Positions 25,294 through 31,893 of a DNA stretch of 31,893 nt are shown piece after piece (within the stretch, counting starts at the first letter, position 1; each line of letters starts with the position of its first letter). A program made the position numbers and the translations under genes. The notes under the pieces are model-generated. The model was not told the DNA's origin. It saw only the letters and a list, made by a program, of their open reading frames with translations, and ran no database searches. Origin of the DNA: Collinsella sp. (lineage in GTDB: Bacteria > Actinomycetota > Coriobacteriia > Coriobacteriales > Coriobacteriaceae); assembly GCA_019414465.1 (NCBI GenBank), contig DXLY01000011.1, forward strand, positions 2,159-34,051, written 5' to 3'.

Positions 25294-26058
25294 TTAATTG
25301 AGCGCCTGTGCGCGAATCGCCGCGCCGATGGCACCGGCAAAGCGAGCCTGGGGCGAGGTGGTCACCGGCGACCCCAGCAGCTCGCCCAACCGCTCCACCA
25401 CGAAGGCGTTCTCGCACAGGCCACCGGTCAGGTAGTACGGGGCGCCCGCGGCCTGCCCGGCCATGGTCGCCACGCGCGAGACCACGCTGTCGATCACGCC
25501 ACGCGCAATGTTCTCGCGCGGCTCACCGCGACCGATCAGGCTGATAACCTCGCTTTCGGCAAACACCGTGCACATGCTGCTGATCTTGGTGGGCTCGCCG
25601 ATGCGAGCGAGGTCCGCCATCTGCTGCTGGGAAATGCCTAGGCGGTCGGCCATGATCTCCAAAAAGCGCCCCGTGCCGGCGGCGCACTTGTCGTTCATGG
25701 CAAACTTGGCCACGCGGCCACTTTTAAGCTGAATAACCTTGGTGTCCTGGCCGCCCACGTCGATCACGGTGCCGTGGTCGCCAAACAGGCGCACGGCACC
25801 GGTGCCGTGACAGGTGATCTCGGTCACGACCTTGTGCGCATAGGGCACGGCGACACGACCGTAGCCGGTCGCGACCACACGCACATCGTCGGCTGCCACG
25901 TCATAGCCGGCCGCTGCCAGCGCCTCGCGCAGCCGCTCGGAAGCATCGACCGAGGAGAACCCGGTTGGCTGCACGCACGTCCACGCCACCGAACCCTCCC
26001 CGTCGACCACAGCAGCCTTAGCCGCCGTAGACCCGATATCGATCCCGATCCCTATCAT
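25294..26058 (-). CDS. ATP-dependent activase of double-cubane proteins (HgdC/YjiL-like)
   Basis: A 254-residue member of the ASKHA-fold 2-hydroxyacyl-CoA dehydratase activator family (BcrAD/BadFG). The phosphate loop GIDIGSTAAKAAVV opens the protein, and GTVIDVGGQDTKVI forms the second nucleotide motif. C125 (DKCAAGTGRF) and C163 (SSMCTVFAESE) are the ligands of the [4Fe-4S] cluster bridged between two subunits. It is a homodimer that uses ATP to push an electron onto its partner, here most likely the two double-cubane proteins encoded just upstream. The gene is 155 bases after the first of these, across structured element A, and 70 bases before selD. Confidence 0.93.
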   Translation of the reverse strand: MIGIGIDIGSTAAKAAVVDGEGSVAWTCVQPTGFSSVDASERLREALAAAGYDVAADDVRVVATGYGRVAVPYAHKVVTEITCHGTGAVRLFGDHGTVIDVGGQDTKVIQLKSGRVAKFAMNDKCAAGTGRFLEIMADRLGISQQQMADLARIGEPTKISSMCTVFAESEVISLIGRGEPRENIARGVIDSVVSRVATMAGQAAGAPYYLTGGLCENAFVVERLGELLGSPVTTSPQARFAGAIGAAIRAQALN

Positions 26059-26110
26059 GGCTCTCTCCCAATCTAAACATCAAAGACAGCTGCGCGTTCA
26101 GGCGCCTTAG

Positions 26111-26219
26111 CTCTAGGTTTCTCAGGTGCCGGAGATTGCCCCGAAAGAGGAGCGCAGCGTACTTTGGGTACGCAAGCGACGGTTTGAGGAGCAAGATCCG
26201 GTGCCTGAGGAAGCTAGAG
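26111..26219 (+). repeat. Structured element A (about 109 nt), RNA-like on the plus strand
   Basis: It has three parts. P1 is 22 pairs of 23 (26111–26133 with 26197–26219). P2 is TTGCCCC with GGAGCAA, separated from P1 by a GA/GA internal loop. An apical hairpin, GCGTAC-TTTGG-GTACGC, sits inside a large conserved internal loop. The element is closely similar to element B at 27415–27516, with compensatory changes in the stems. Its P1 includes the stop codon (26214–26216) of the minus-strand gene. On the plus strand most irregular pairs are G.U, while on the minus strand they become A.C, so the plus strand is the better RNA. I do not recognise a named family. Confidence 0.75.
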
Positions 26220-27377
26220 GGTTTCGATGAAGGCGGCGATGCGAGTCTCGATCTGGCCCATGTCGCCGTTGCTGTAGTCGGTCTCGATCTTCATATACGG
26301 AATACCCGCACCCTCGACGGCCTCCTGCATGCGTGCGCTCTCAACGTTAAAGGTGTGGCAGGCCTGCAGCACGCTCTCTACCACGCCATCGACATGGTAC
26401 TTCTCGCACATGGCCAGCGTGTTTTCCATACGACCGTCGTTGGGCGTCATGACCGAGCAGTTAATGTCCAGGTAGCGGTCGGCGATGGCGCGCAAGATGT
26501 CGGGAGCCTCCGGGTCGATCATCATGGCCGCCGTGCGCTCGCCCGAGCAGTCGTCCATGCACACGACCACACCACCGTTGGACTCGATGGTGCGACCGAT
26601 CTTGTTGATCACGCCGCCCACCGGGCAGCCGGTGATCAGAATGCGCTTGGCATCCGCCGCAACCGGGCGCTCGCTCGCGTCGTAGGCCTCGCGCAGCTTG
26701 ACAACCTTTTGCTCCAGCTGCTGCGTATAGGCCTCGATATCAAAGCTAAACGTACCGGCAAACATGGTGCTCATCAGGTCGACGCCGCTCATGGCCGCCG
26801 GCTGGTTGGCCTGCAGCGCAAACATCTCGAGCTGGGCCGCACGCAAGCGGTTGCGACGACGGACGGCAGCGCGCAGATCATCGTCGGTAATCGCGATGCC
26901 GTAGAAGTTCTCGAGCTCCTCCTTGAGCAGGCGGCACTCCTCGTACCAGCCCTCGCGCTCGTGGGCGCGATCGCGGCTCTGCGGCAGGTGCAGAATGTGC
27001 GTGCGCTTGAGCTCGTTGAGTAGCTCGTACATCTTCTTCTTGCCGTCGCAGGTGGTCTCGCCGATGATCATGTCGCTAAAGTACGTAAACGGGCACTTTT
27101 GCGAATAGGCAAAACCATACGTAGACTTGATGAGCGGGCACAGGTTTGCCGGCAGCACCTTCTCGGCCTCGGGAATCACCTCGTCGGACGTGCCGCACAG
27201 CGCCACGCTCGCAGCCCCCGCGGCATCGATAATCTCGAGCGGCGTGTAGCTGCACAGAAAACCGACCAGGCGATTACCCGCCTGCTTATAATCCTTGACG
27301 CGAATAAACGCCGCCTTGCGTTGCTCGTTGAACTCCTCAAACGTGGACGGCAACGGCTGCTCAATATTTTCCGACAT
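26214..27377 (-). CDS. Double-cubane cluster protein 1 (2-hydroxyacyl-CoA dehydratase fold)
   Basis: A 387-residue protein of the 2-hydroxyacyl-CoA dehydratase D-component superfamily, most like the double-cubane cluster proteins (E. coli YjiM type). Cys residues fit the pattern: C42 (FLCSYTPLE), C61, C80 (ANLCPLIKS), C95 (QKCPFTYFSD) and C110 (TTCDGKKKMYE), then C-terminal TGCPVGG and QACHTFNVES. Known family members carry an [8Fe-9S] double cubane and reduce small molecules with very low-potential electrons from an ATP-driven activase. The natural substrate is unknown. The ATG at 27377 follows AAGGAG; the longer open frame runs into the preceding gene and element B. It is the second of two paralogues in the operon. 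Confidence 0.88.
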   Translation of the reverse strand: MSENIEQPLPSTFEEFNEQRKAAFIRVKDYKQAGNRLVGFLCSYTPLEIIDAAGAASVALCGTSDEVIPEAEKVLPANLCPLIKSTYGFAYSQKCPFTYFSDMIIGETTCDGKKKMYELLNELKRTHILHLPQSRDRAHEREGWYEECRLLKEELENFYGIAITDDDLRAAVRRRNRLRAAQLEMFALQANQPAAMSGVDLMSTMFAGTFSFDIEAYTQQLEQKVVKLREAYDASERPVAADAKRILITGCPVGGVINKIGRTIESNGGVVVCMDDCSGERTAAMMIDPEAPDILRAIADRYLDINCSVMTPNDGRMENTLAMCEKYHVDGVVESVLQACHTFNVESARMQEAVEGAGIPYMKIETDYSNGDMGQIETRIAAFIETL

Positions 27378-27414
27378 ATAACTCCTTAACAAACCTTTTA
27401 ACCAACCAAGGAAA

Positions 27415-27516
27415 CGGCTTTCCCAGGTGCCCGAGGTTGCCGTGAAAGAGGAGCGCCGCGTACTTTGGTATGCAAGCGATGGTTTGAACGGCAAGATCGG
27501 GTGCTTGGGGAAGCCG
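27415..27516 (+). repeat. Structured element B (about 102 nt), RNA-like on the plus strand
   Basis: It is the second copy of the element at 26111–26219. P1 pairs all 20 positions on the plus strand (27415–27434 with 27497–27516), including four G.U. P2 is TTGCCG with CGGCAA, separated from P1 by GG/GA. The apical hairpin is GCGTAC-TTTG-GTATGC, with one G.U. The shared core contains GAAAGAGGAGCGC on the 5' side and AAGCGA, a pyrimidine, then GGTTTGA on the 3' side. It lies 15 bases past the stop of double-cubane protein 2 and 37 bases before the start of protein 1. Confidence 0.75.
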
Positions 27517-27531
27517 CTGGACCGGATAGCC

Positions 27532-28815
27532 CTAAATGGTTTCCAAGAAAGCCTCAATCCTGGTTTGCAGTTGGCCTGCATCCTCGCCGGCGTAGTCGGT
27601 CGTGATGTGCATAAACGGGATGCCGGCCTCTTCGGCGGCCTTCTCCACGGCAAACGACTCCATCTCGTGGAGCGTGCAGAACTGCAAGGCCACGTCGACG
27701 ATGCCGTCGGCATGCAGGTCCTTGGCCATCTGGACAATGTCCTTCATACGCTGGTCGTTGGGCGTAAAGACGGCGCAGTTGATCTTAAAGTAGCGCTCGG
27801 CGATGGCGTCGAGCATCTCGTCAACCGTCTCACCGGACTCGTCGACCAGGTCCTTGTAGTAGCGCGAGCCCGTGCAGGACTCCTCGCCCACCACGACGCC
27901 GCCGGCCTTCTCGATGAGGTTGAACAGCTTCCAGTTGGGCACGGCCATGGGCGTACCGGTGTACAGGATGCGCTTGGTGCCCTTGGGCGCCACACCCTCG
28001 CCGGCCTCAACGCGCTGCTCGCACTCAGCCGCCATTTCGTTGATGGCGCCGGTCAGACGCGGCGTGTCATCCATAAAGGCGGCCTGAACGGTCAGCAGGC
28101 TGTCGAGACCGCTGATGGGCGCCGGATCGGCAGCGCGGGTCGCAGCCAGACGCTGCAGGGCGCGACGCTTCTCGTTGACGGCGTGGATGGCAGCCTTCAG
28201 GCGCTCAGGCGTAATCGTGACGCCGCACTCTTCCTCGATCTTGGCGGCAAGCTTTTTAACCTCGGCCTTCCAGGTCACGAGCGTCGACTCGTCGTGCACG
28301 TTGGGAATATCCATGACGTACATGTTCTTTTGCGTGGCAAAGAACTCGTAGGCCTTCTTCTTGCCATCGCAGGCGTTCTCGCCTACCACCAAGTCACTCG
28401 ACTCAATGTAGGGGCAGACCTCGCCCAGCTTAAAGCCGGCAAAGCTCTTGATGAGCGGGCAGGTGTTGCGCGGCAGATGCTCCTCGACCTTGTCGGTCGC
28501 CCAGTCGGCACCCGAGCACAGACCAACGGGAATGCCGTCACAGGCAAGTACGATCTCCTCGGGCACGTACACACAGAACGAACCGACGATCTTGGTGGCC
28601 TCGCCGGCCTCCTTCTTGTCGAGCATCTCCTTAATACGGCCGCTGTGGATGTTGGTGGCGACAAAATCCAGGTAGGACGTGGACTTGGGGCGATTGTTCT
28701 GCGTCAGGAACATATCGCCGTACATCTGGCCCACAGCGCCCAGCAGCATGTCGTGGTCGGCAGGATTCATGCCGAGGCTCTCCCACATCGGATGGAAATC
28801 AAATTCTTCAGCCAT
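27532..28815 (-). CDS. Double-cubane cluster protein 2 (2-hydroxyacyl-CoA dehydratase fold)
   Basis: A 427-residue paralogue of the following gene, with an N-terminal extension of about 40 residues (contains HPMWESLGMNPAD). Cys positions are C81 (SFCVYVPEE), C92, C100, C119 (NTCPLIKS), C134 (EVCPYIESSD) and C149 (ENACDGKKKAYE), then ESCTGSRYY and LQFCTLHEMES. The two proteins are clearly diverged, so they are either two separate double-cubane proteins or an alpha/beta pair like HadBC; the shared CDGKKK motif favours the double-cubane type. It is the first large gene of the operon. Its GAGGGG ribosome site can pair with a sequence about 80 bases upstream (see regulatory entry). Confidence 0.88.
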   Translation of the reverse strand: MAEEFDFHPMWESLGMNPADHDMLLGAVGQMYGDMFLTQNNRPKSTSYLDFVATNIHSGRIKEMLDKKEAGEATKIVGSFCVYVPEEIVLACDGIPVGLCSGADWATDKVEEHLPRNTCPLIKSFAGFKLGEVCPYIESSDLVVGENACDGKKKAYEFFATQKNMYVMDIPNVHDESTLVTWKAEVKKLAAKIEEECGVTITPERLKAAIHAVNEKRRALQRLAATRAADPAPISGLDSLLTVQAAFMDDTPRLTGAINEMAAECEQRVEAGEGVAPKGTKRILYTGTPMAVPNWKLFNLIEKAGGVVVGEESCTGSRYYKDLVDESGETVDEMLDAIAERYFKINCAVFTPNDQRMKDIVQMAKDLHADGIVDVALQFCTLHEMESFAVEKAAEEAGIPFMHITTDYAGEDAGQLQTRIEAFLETI

Positions 28816-28818
28816 GAC

Positions 28819-28914
28819 GGTTCCCCTCTCGAACCAAAAATGAATAGCTACGGTATTTCTGCACGGTGGGTGGCGAAAACCCAGCCGTGCTCAAACCCGG
28901 AATTTTGGGGAACC
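28819..28914 (-). promoter_or_regulatory. Possible Shine-Dalgarno-sequestering leader fold before double-cubane gene 2
   Basis: On the minus strand GGTTCCCC (28914–28907) is perfectly complementary to GGGGAACC (28826–28819), which includes the GAGGGG ribosome site of the gene starting at 28815. Between them is a hairpin at 28890–28861 of 6 bp plus 5 bp with one bulged C. An alternative pairing, CCAAAA with TTTTGG, would use part of the same strand. This layout suggests translational control. I cannot match it to a known riboswitch class. Confidence 0.45.
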
Positions 28915-28953
28915 CGCTTTGCGGTCGATTATTTAGTTGTGCGTCGTCTCTCC

Positions 28954-28989
28954 CGGAGCCGTGAACATACCTGCTCATATGCGGCTCCG
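28954..28989 (-). promoter_or_regulatory. Hairpin over the end of the leader ORF
   Basis: CGGAGCCG (28989–28982) pairs with CGGCTCCG (28961–28954) on the minus strand, 8 perfect bp around a 20-base loop that contains the stop codon of the 22-codon leader ORF. A ribosome stalled on or leaving the ORF would decide whether it forms, as in attenuation leaders. No T-tract follows, so control of translation is more likely than termination. Confidence 0.45.
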
Positions 28990-29043
28990 AGCCATATACA
29001 GGGCGCGCGCGGCAACGCGACGCGAATATGTCTTCTGCAGCAT
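28975..29043 (-). CDS. Putative 22-residue leader peptide
   Basis: A short ORF too small for routine gene calling. The ATG at 29043 is preceded by a near-perfect ribosome site (AAAAGGAGGG) about 8 bases away and lies about 24 bases after the predicted transcript start. The peptide begins MLQKTYSRRVAARAL and is rich in Arg and Ala; no run of one amino acid points to a sensed metabolite. It ends in TGA inside a hairpin. It is the first reading frame of the double-cubane operon transcript. It may regulate by ribosome position; a chance ORF is possible, though the ribosome site argues against it. Confidence 0.45.
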   Translation of the reverse strand: MLQKTYSRRVAARALYMARSRI

Positions 29044-29073
29044 CGGCGCGCCCTCCTTTTCTCGTCGAAGGTA

Positions 29074-29102
29074 ACTATATCAACGGTTGTCGTCAAGACG
29101 AA
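29074..29102 (-). promoter_or_regulatory. Extended -10 promoter of the double-cubane/selenium operon
   Basis: On the minus strand TGA-TATAGT (29082–29074) is an extended -10 (TGn then TATAGT). The -35 at 17-base spacing is weak (TTCGTC, 29102–29097). The dyad TCGTC-TT-GACGA overlaps this -35, suggesting an operator. An alternative reading, TTGACG with TACCTT at 17 bases, is less good. Two inverted copies of a GTTGTCGT-like octamer also lie at about 29086–29093 and 29118–29125. Confidence 0.5.
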
Positions 29103-29148
29103 CACCGTCGACACGCGTACGACAACGTTGGGATGTGAGCATCTCGCT

Positions 29149-29170
29149 GTCTGATAATTAATTATCAGAC
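29149..29170. promoter_or_regulatory. 22-bp perfect palindrome (operator candidate)
   Basis: Every one of the 22 bases pairs symmetrically; the half-site is GTCTGATAATT. A third half-site, CTGATAA, follows directly at 29169–29175, giving the series CTGATAA, TTATCAG, CTGATAA. It lies about 70 bases upstream of the double-cubane operon promoter and 35 bases past the modC terminator on the other side. An AT-rich perfect palindrome in a GC-rich genome is most simply a regulator binding site. Confidence 0.6.
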
Positions 29171-29209
29171 TGATAAGGTTTAGTCATGTAGAAATCGGCG
29201 AACGGCGAA

Positions 29210-29247
29210 GTGAAAACAAAGCGGTCGAGGACTACCTCCTCGACCGC
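29210..29247 (-). terminator. Terminator of the molybdate transporter operon
   Basis: On the minus strand 10-bp perfect arms (GCGGTCGAGG with CCTCGACCGC) around a 7-base loop are followed by TTTGTTTTC. It starts 12 bases after the modC stop codon. Confidence 0.9.
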
Positions 29248-29259
29248 ATCGCACCCGCA

Positions 29260-30330
29260 TTATCGGCAAACGAGATGAATCCTGCTTGCATCAAAATGCA
29301 TGCGCAGAGTCTCACCCGCCTGCGGCAGCTCTTCCACGGGTACACTCACCTTATTCACCTTCCACTGCAGACGCGTGGGCGCATCAGCACGCGGCACGTC
29401 CAGCAGCACCAGCCGCTCAAAGCGCGAATCGCTCACACGGGCCACGTGCAAATCGTAGCTGTTGCGACCGCGCTCCGCGCGATTGTCAACATGGAAGTAG
29501 CTCGCACGAATACCGAGGTACGTCACGTTATCGGGAACCTCATGGCCCACGTTAAAGGTCATGCCCCAGTCCAGGGCTTCAACTTCCTGAGACCCGATCT
29601 TGCGCGCCCGGCTTGTGTTCTTGCAGCCCGTCAGGCGCAGCGCCGCCAGCGTCTGCGGACGGCGGACCACGTCCTCGACGGAGCCGATCTCCTCAACATG
29701 CCCGTCGTGCATCACGCAGATGCGCTGGCACAGGCGGCACGCTTCGTCGATGTCGTGGCTCACGTAGAGCACGGTGCGGTTGCATACATCGAACAGGTCG
29801 AGCATGTTTTGCTCAAGCGCGCTCTTGAGATACGCATCGAGCGCGCTCATGGGCTCGTCGAACATAAAAATGCCCGGATGCGCCGCCACCATACGGGCAA
29901 GCGCCACGCGTTGCTGCTGTCCGCCCGAGAGTCGCGCGGGGTAGCGATCGACAAAATCGGCCAGACCGAAAATGCCCAAATAGCGCTCGGCGAGCTTTTT
30001 GCGCGCGGCGGCGTCGCCAGCATCCTTTACACCGGCGCATACGTTATCGGCCACCGTCATGTTGGGAAACAGCTGATAGTTTTGAAACAACAGGGCGCAT
30101 TTTCGCTCCTGGGGTGACAGGTTGATGCCAGCCGCCGAGTCAAAAAAGGTCACGCCGTTGACGACGATCTTGCCCTCGTCGGGCGTCTCCACGCCGGCAA
30201 TGCAGTGCAGCGTGCAGCTCTTGCCGCAGCCCGAGGCACCAAGCAGCGCCACACGCTCCTCGCCGGCCTCAAGCTGCATATCGAGCATAAACCCCGGATA
30301 GCGCTTTTTTATGTCCAGAACGAGTGACAT
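29260..30330 (-). CDS. modC: Molybdate ABC transporter ATP-binding protein
   Basis: A 356-residue ABC ATPase. Walker A is GASGCGKS (31–38), the signature LSGGQQQR (134–141), Walker B IFMFDEP (154–160) and the switch His H192. The region after residue 230 is a TOBE-like regulatory domain. Operon order with a ModB-like permease and a ModA end, and length, fit ModC; CysA-type sulfate import is the alternative. The abundance of Mo-bisPGD enzymes in the window supports molybdate or tungstate. The ATG at 30330 has GGGAGG and begins three bases after the permease stop. Confidence 0.88.
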   Translation of the reverse strand: MSLVLDIKKRYPGFMLDMQLEAGEERVALLGASGCGKSCTLHCIAGVETPDEGKIVVNGVTFFDSAAGINLSPQERKCALLFQNYQLFPNMTVADNVCAGVKDAGDAAARKKLAERYLGIFGLADFVDRYPARLSGGQQQRVALARMVAAHPGIFMFDEPMSALDAYLKSALEQNMLDLFDVCNRTVLYVSHDIDEACRLCQRICVMHDGHVEEIGSVEDVVRRPQTLAALRLTGCKNTSRARKIGSQEVEALDWGMTFNVGHEVPDNVTYLGIRASYFHVDNRAERGRNSYDLHVARVSDSRFERLVLLDVPRADAPTRLQWKVNKVSVPVEELPQAGETLRMHFDASRIHLVCR

Positions 30331-30333
30331 GGC

Positions 30334-31776
30334 CTATCGACCTCCCTGCATAGCGGGCTCATCGCGCATGAGCTCGGCCAGTGCCTCGCGATCGATACGC
30401 AAGGCATCACCGCCCGCCGGGTCGAGTGAATCGCCCTGTCCGGCGAGATCTTTGGCCTGCTTACGTTCCGCACGGGAAAGGCCACGCTCGCGGTATTTTT
30501 GCGAATGCGCCGTGTACATGTTGATGAACAGGATGACTAGGAAGCTGAACGCTATTACGACCACGACCCAAAAGAGGGCCACCGACGTATTGCCGCCCAT
30601 CCATTCAAAGTAAATCGCAATGGGAATGGTCTGCGTAATACCGGCATAGTTGCCCGCAAAGAACAGGGTGCAGCCAAACTCGCCCATGGCGCGGGCAAAG
30701 GCGAGCACCGTGCCGGCGGCAATCGAGGGCCAGCCGAGCGGCATCATGAGTTTGGTGAAGATGCGTCGCTCGGACCAGCCCAGCGTGCGCGCCGCATCGA
30801 GCATTTGCGTGTCGAGGCTCTCAAAGGCGCCGAGCGCCGTACGGTAGACCAGGGGAAACGATACCACCACGGCAGAGATCACCGCCGCCGGCCACGTAAA
30901 GACAATCGAGACGCCGTGCGCGATAAGCCACTGGCCCACCCCGGTCGAGCGGCCAAACAGCATAAGGAGCAGAAAGCCGCAGACCGTGGGCGGCAACACC
31001 ATGGGGATGGTAAAGACCGAGTCGAGCAGGCCCTTGATGCGACTCGAGGTGCCCATGGTCTTCCACGCGGCAAACAGGCCCAGCGCAAAGGAGATCAGCA
31101 GGGCAAGACCGCTCGTTTTAATGGACACCCAAAACGGGCGATAGTCGATGTCGCCCAAAAAGGAAGCCAGGGAGGTCAAGGGCCTCTGCTCATCCCGCAG
31201 CACGACAGACGACGCTTCTACCATTTGAGCGCTATCAAGCCAACGCGCGCCGCCTTTGGCATCACCCGAGACTGATGCAATCACCACATAGCGGCCCCCA
31301 TCCGCACCGCGCTCGTCAAAGCCATAGGTATACCCGCCGGCATCAAACGTTGTTTCCGCCGTGACATACCAAGGAAGATCCACGTCCCCTAGCTGCGCAC
31401 CTCCCATACAGTTTGCGCTGTCGAGCTCACAGACGAGGGCCTTGAGACCCGATACGCACTCGTTGTTCTGCGGATCCAATCCATACCTCTCGATCGCCTT
31501 GGGCGATATCCACACCACAACGCGATCGGCAGCAGGCGCCACTACAAGGTCCACGTCCTCGTCAACGGGAAACCGGTAGCCCTCAGGCTGGCCCTCCATG
31601 GCACGAGCGGTCCCCTTGGCCAACCGCTCAAAACCCTCGATCCCATAGGAAAGCCCATGAGCGGTCGCAGCAACCTGGGCCCCGTCCTCAGCGTCCCCAG
31701 CAAACGCAAATCCCGGCACCCAGCAAAGCGCGAAGGTCAAAGCACAGGCGACAAGGATGCGGAATCTATTAAGCAC
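30334..31776 (-). CDS. modB: Molybdate ABC transporter permease with large N-terminal extracytoplasmic domain
   Basis: A 480-residue permease. The C-terminal half is a standard ModB: several membrane helices from about residue 200, TIPMVLPPTVCGFLLL, and the EAA loop LDAARTLGWSERRIFTKLMMP. The first part is unusual: a signal-peptide-like start (LNRFRILVACALTFALCWV, then AFA) followed by about 170 soluble residues. Typical ModB is about 220 to 260 residues. I take the GTG at 31776, which has GGAG upstream and gives a clean signal sequence. A GTG at 31845, overlapping the modA stop (TAGTG), would add 23 residues. The function of the extra domain is unknown. Confidence 0.82.
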   Translation of the reverse strand: MLNRFRILVACALTFALCWVPGFAFAGDAEDGAQVAATAHGLSYGIEGFERLAKGTARAMEGQPEGYRFPVDEDVDLVVAPAADRVVVWISPKAIERYGLDPQNNECVSGLKALVCELDSANCMGGAQLGDVDLPWYVTAETTFDAGGYTYGFDERGADGGRYVVIASVSGDAKGGARWLDSAQMVEASSVVLRDEQRPLTSLASFLGDIDYRPFWVSIKTSGLALLISFALGLFAAWKTMGTSSRIKGLLDSVFTIPMVLPPTVCGFLLLMLFGRSTGVGQWLIAHGVSIVFTWPAAVISAVVVSFPLVYRTALGAFESLDTQMLDAARTLGWSERRIFTKLMMPLGWPSIAAGTVLAFARAMGEFGCTLFFAGNYAGITQTIPIAIYFEWMGGNTSVALFWVVVVIAFSFLVILFINMYTAHSQKYRERGLSRAERKQAKDLAGQGDSLDPAGGDALRIDREALAELMRDEPAMQGGR

Positions 31777-31844
31777 GAAAAGCTCCAAGCGAATATAAGG
31801 ACGGAGTGAGACACAAAACGATGGAATTATCGCGCCAAGCCGCA

Positions 31845-31893
31845 CTACGCGGAAAGCTCAAAGCCGTACTTAGCCCAAATCTTCTGAGCCTTC
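31845..31893 (-). CDS. modA: Molybdate-binding protein ModA, C-terminal end only
   Basis: Only the last 15 codons and the stop (TAG at 31847–31845) are inside the window. They read KAQKIWAKYGFELSA, the kind of ending seen in ModA-type periplasmic binding proteins (an IWxKYGF motif after the last helix). Identification rests on this ending plus its place directly before the modB- and modC-like genes. The rest lies beyond the window edge. Confidence 0.6.
   Translation of the reverse strand, partial: KAQKIWAKYGFELSA

Noticed and set aside
26111..27516. Elements A and B as integron attC sites
   Set aside because: They have imperfect dyad symmetry of about 100 bases, but I find no GTTRRRY/RYYYAAC core pair at the ends and no integrase in view.
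27427..29154. Plus-strand 575-codon frame spanning element B, gene 2 and the leader
   Set aside because: No ribosome site fits and no protein family is recognisable. It crosses a structured element and a gene on the other strand with strong motifs.
29149..29170. The 22-bp palindrome as a ModE-type molybdate operator
   Set aside because: It does not resemble the known ModE consensus, and it lies downstream of the modC terminator, not before modA.
1..31893. CRISPR arrays, rRNA genes, insertion-sequence transposases, tRNA-Sec
   Set aside because: I looked for regularly spaced repeats, rRNA-like segments, transposase motifs and a long-variable-arm tRNA and saw none. The Sec machinery beyond SelD must be elsewhere in the genome.

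Overview
The window looks like a chromosome segment of a strictly anaerobic, high-GC actinobacterium of the Coriobacteriia, most like Collinsella. This rests on base composition, the formate hydrogenlyase and selenium gene content, and protein style. No marker gene in the window fixes the species. Almost everything is on the minus strand, so the operons read from high to low coordinates.

Right end to 29.2 kb: a molybdate ABC transporter (the last residues of modA, then modB and modC), closed by a clear terminator. From 29.2 to 28.8 kb there is an elaborate control region: a 22-bp perfect palindrome, an extended -10 promoter, a 22-codon leader ORF and a possible Shine-Dalgarno-sequestering fold. 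It precedes an operon of two double-cubane-type proteins (2-hydroxyacyl-CoA dehydratase fold), their ATP-dependent activase, a selenocysteine-containing SelD, YedF, a DUF3343 protein and a cysteine-desulfurase-like enzyme. A strong terminator follows. A 100-110-nt structured element sits directly after each double-cubane gene. Its G.U wobbles indicate that the RNA-like strand is the plus strand, antisense to the operon.

22.0 to 18.0 kb: a branched-chain amino acid carrier (brnQ), a tRNA-Pro/tRNA-Gly pair with a good promoter and terminator, and then a small plus-strand accessory island. The island holds a RelB-like antitoxin with a PIN-domain partner, and a stand-alone protein with an AbiEi-like N-terminus and a PD-(D/E)XK-like C-terminus. 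That last gene is bracketed by two copies of a long near-identical palindrome.

17.7 to 2.3 kb: one long operon for a proton-translocating formate hydrogenlyase of the Hyf (FHL-2) type. Its order is HydN-like ferredoxin protein, selenocysteine formate dehydrogenase H, HyfA, B, C, D, E, F, G, H, I, the maturation factors HycH and HycI, and the formate channel FocA. After a terminator comes an orphan molybdopterin oxidoreductase (2.2 to 0.05 kb).

The parts fit together. Molybdate uptake feeds the Mo-bisPGD enzymes, and SelD makes selenophosphate for Sec in FdhF and in itself. FocA moves formate, and the Hyf complex turns formate into CO2 and H2 while probably pumping ions. Two genes (fdhF and selD) contain an in-frame TGA read as Sec and would be split or truncated by naive annotation.
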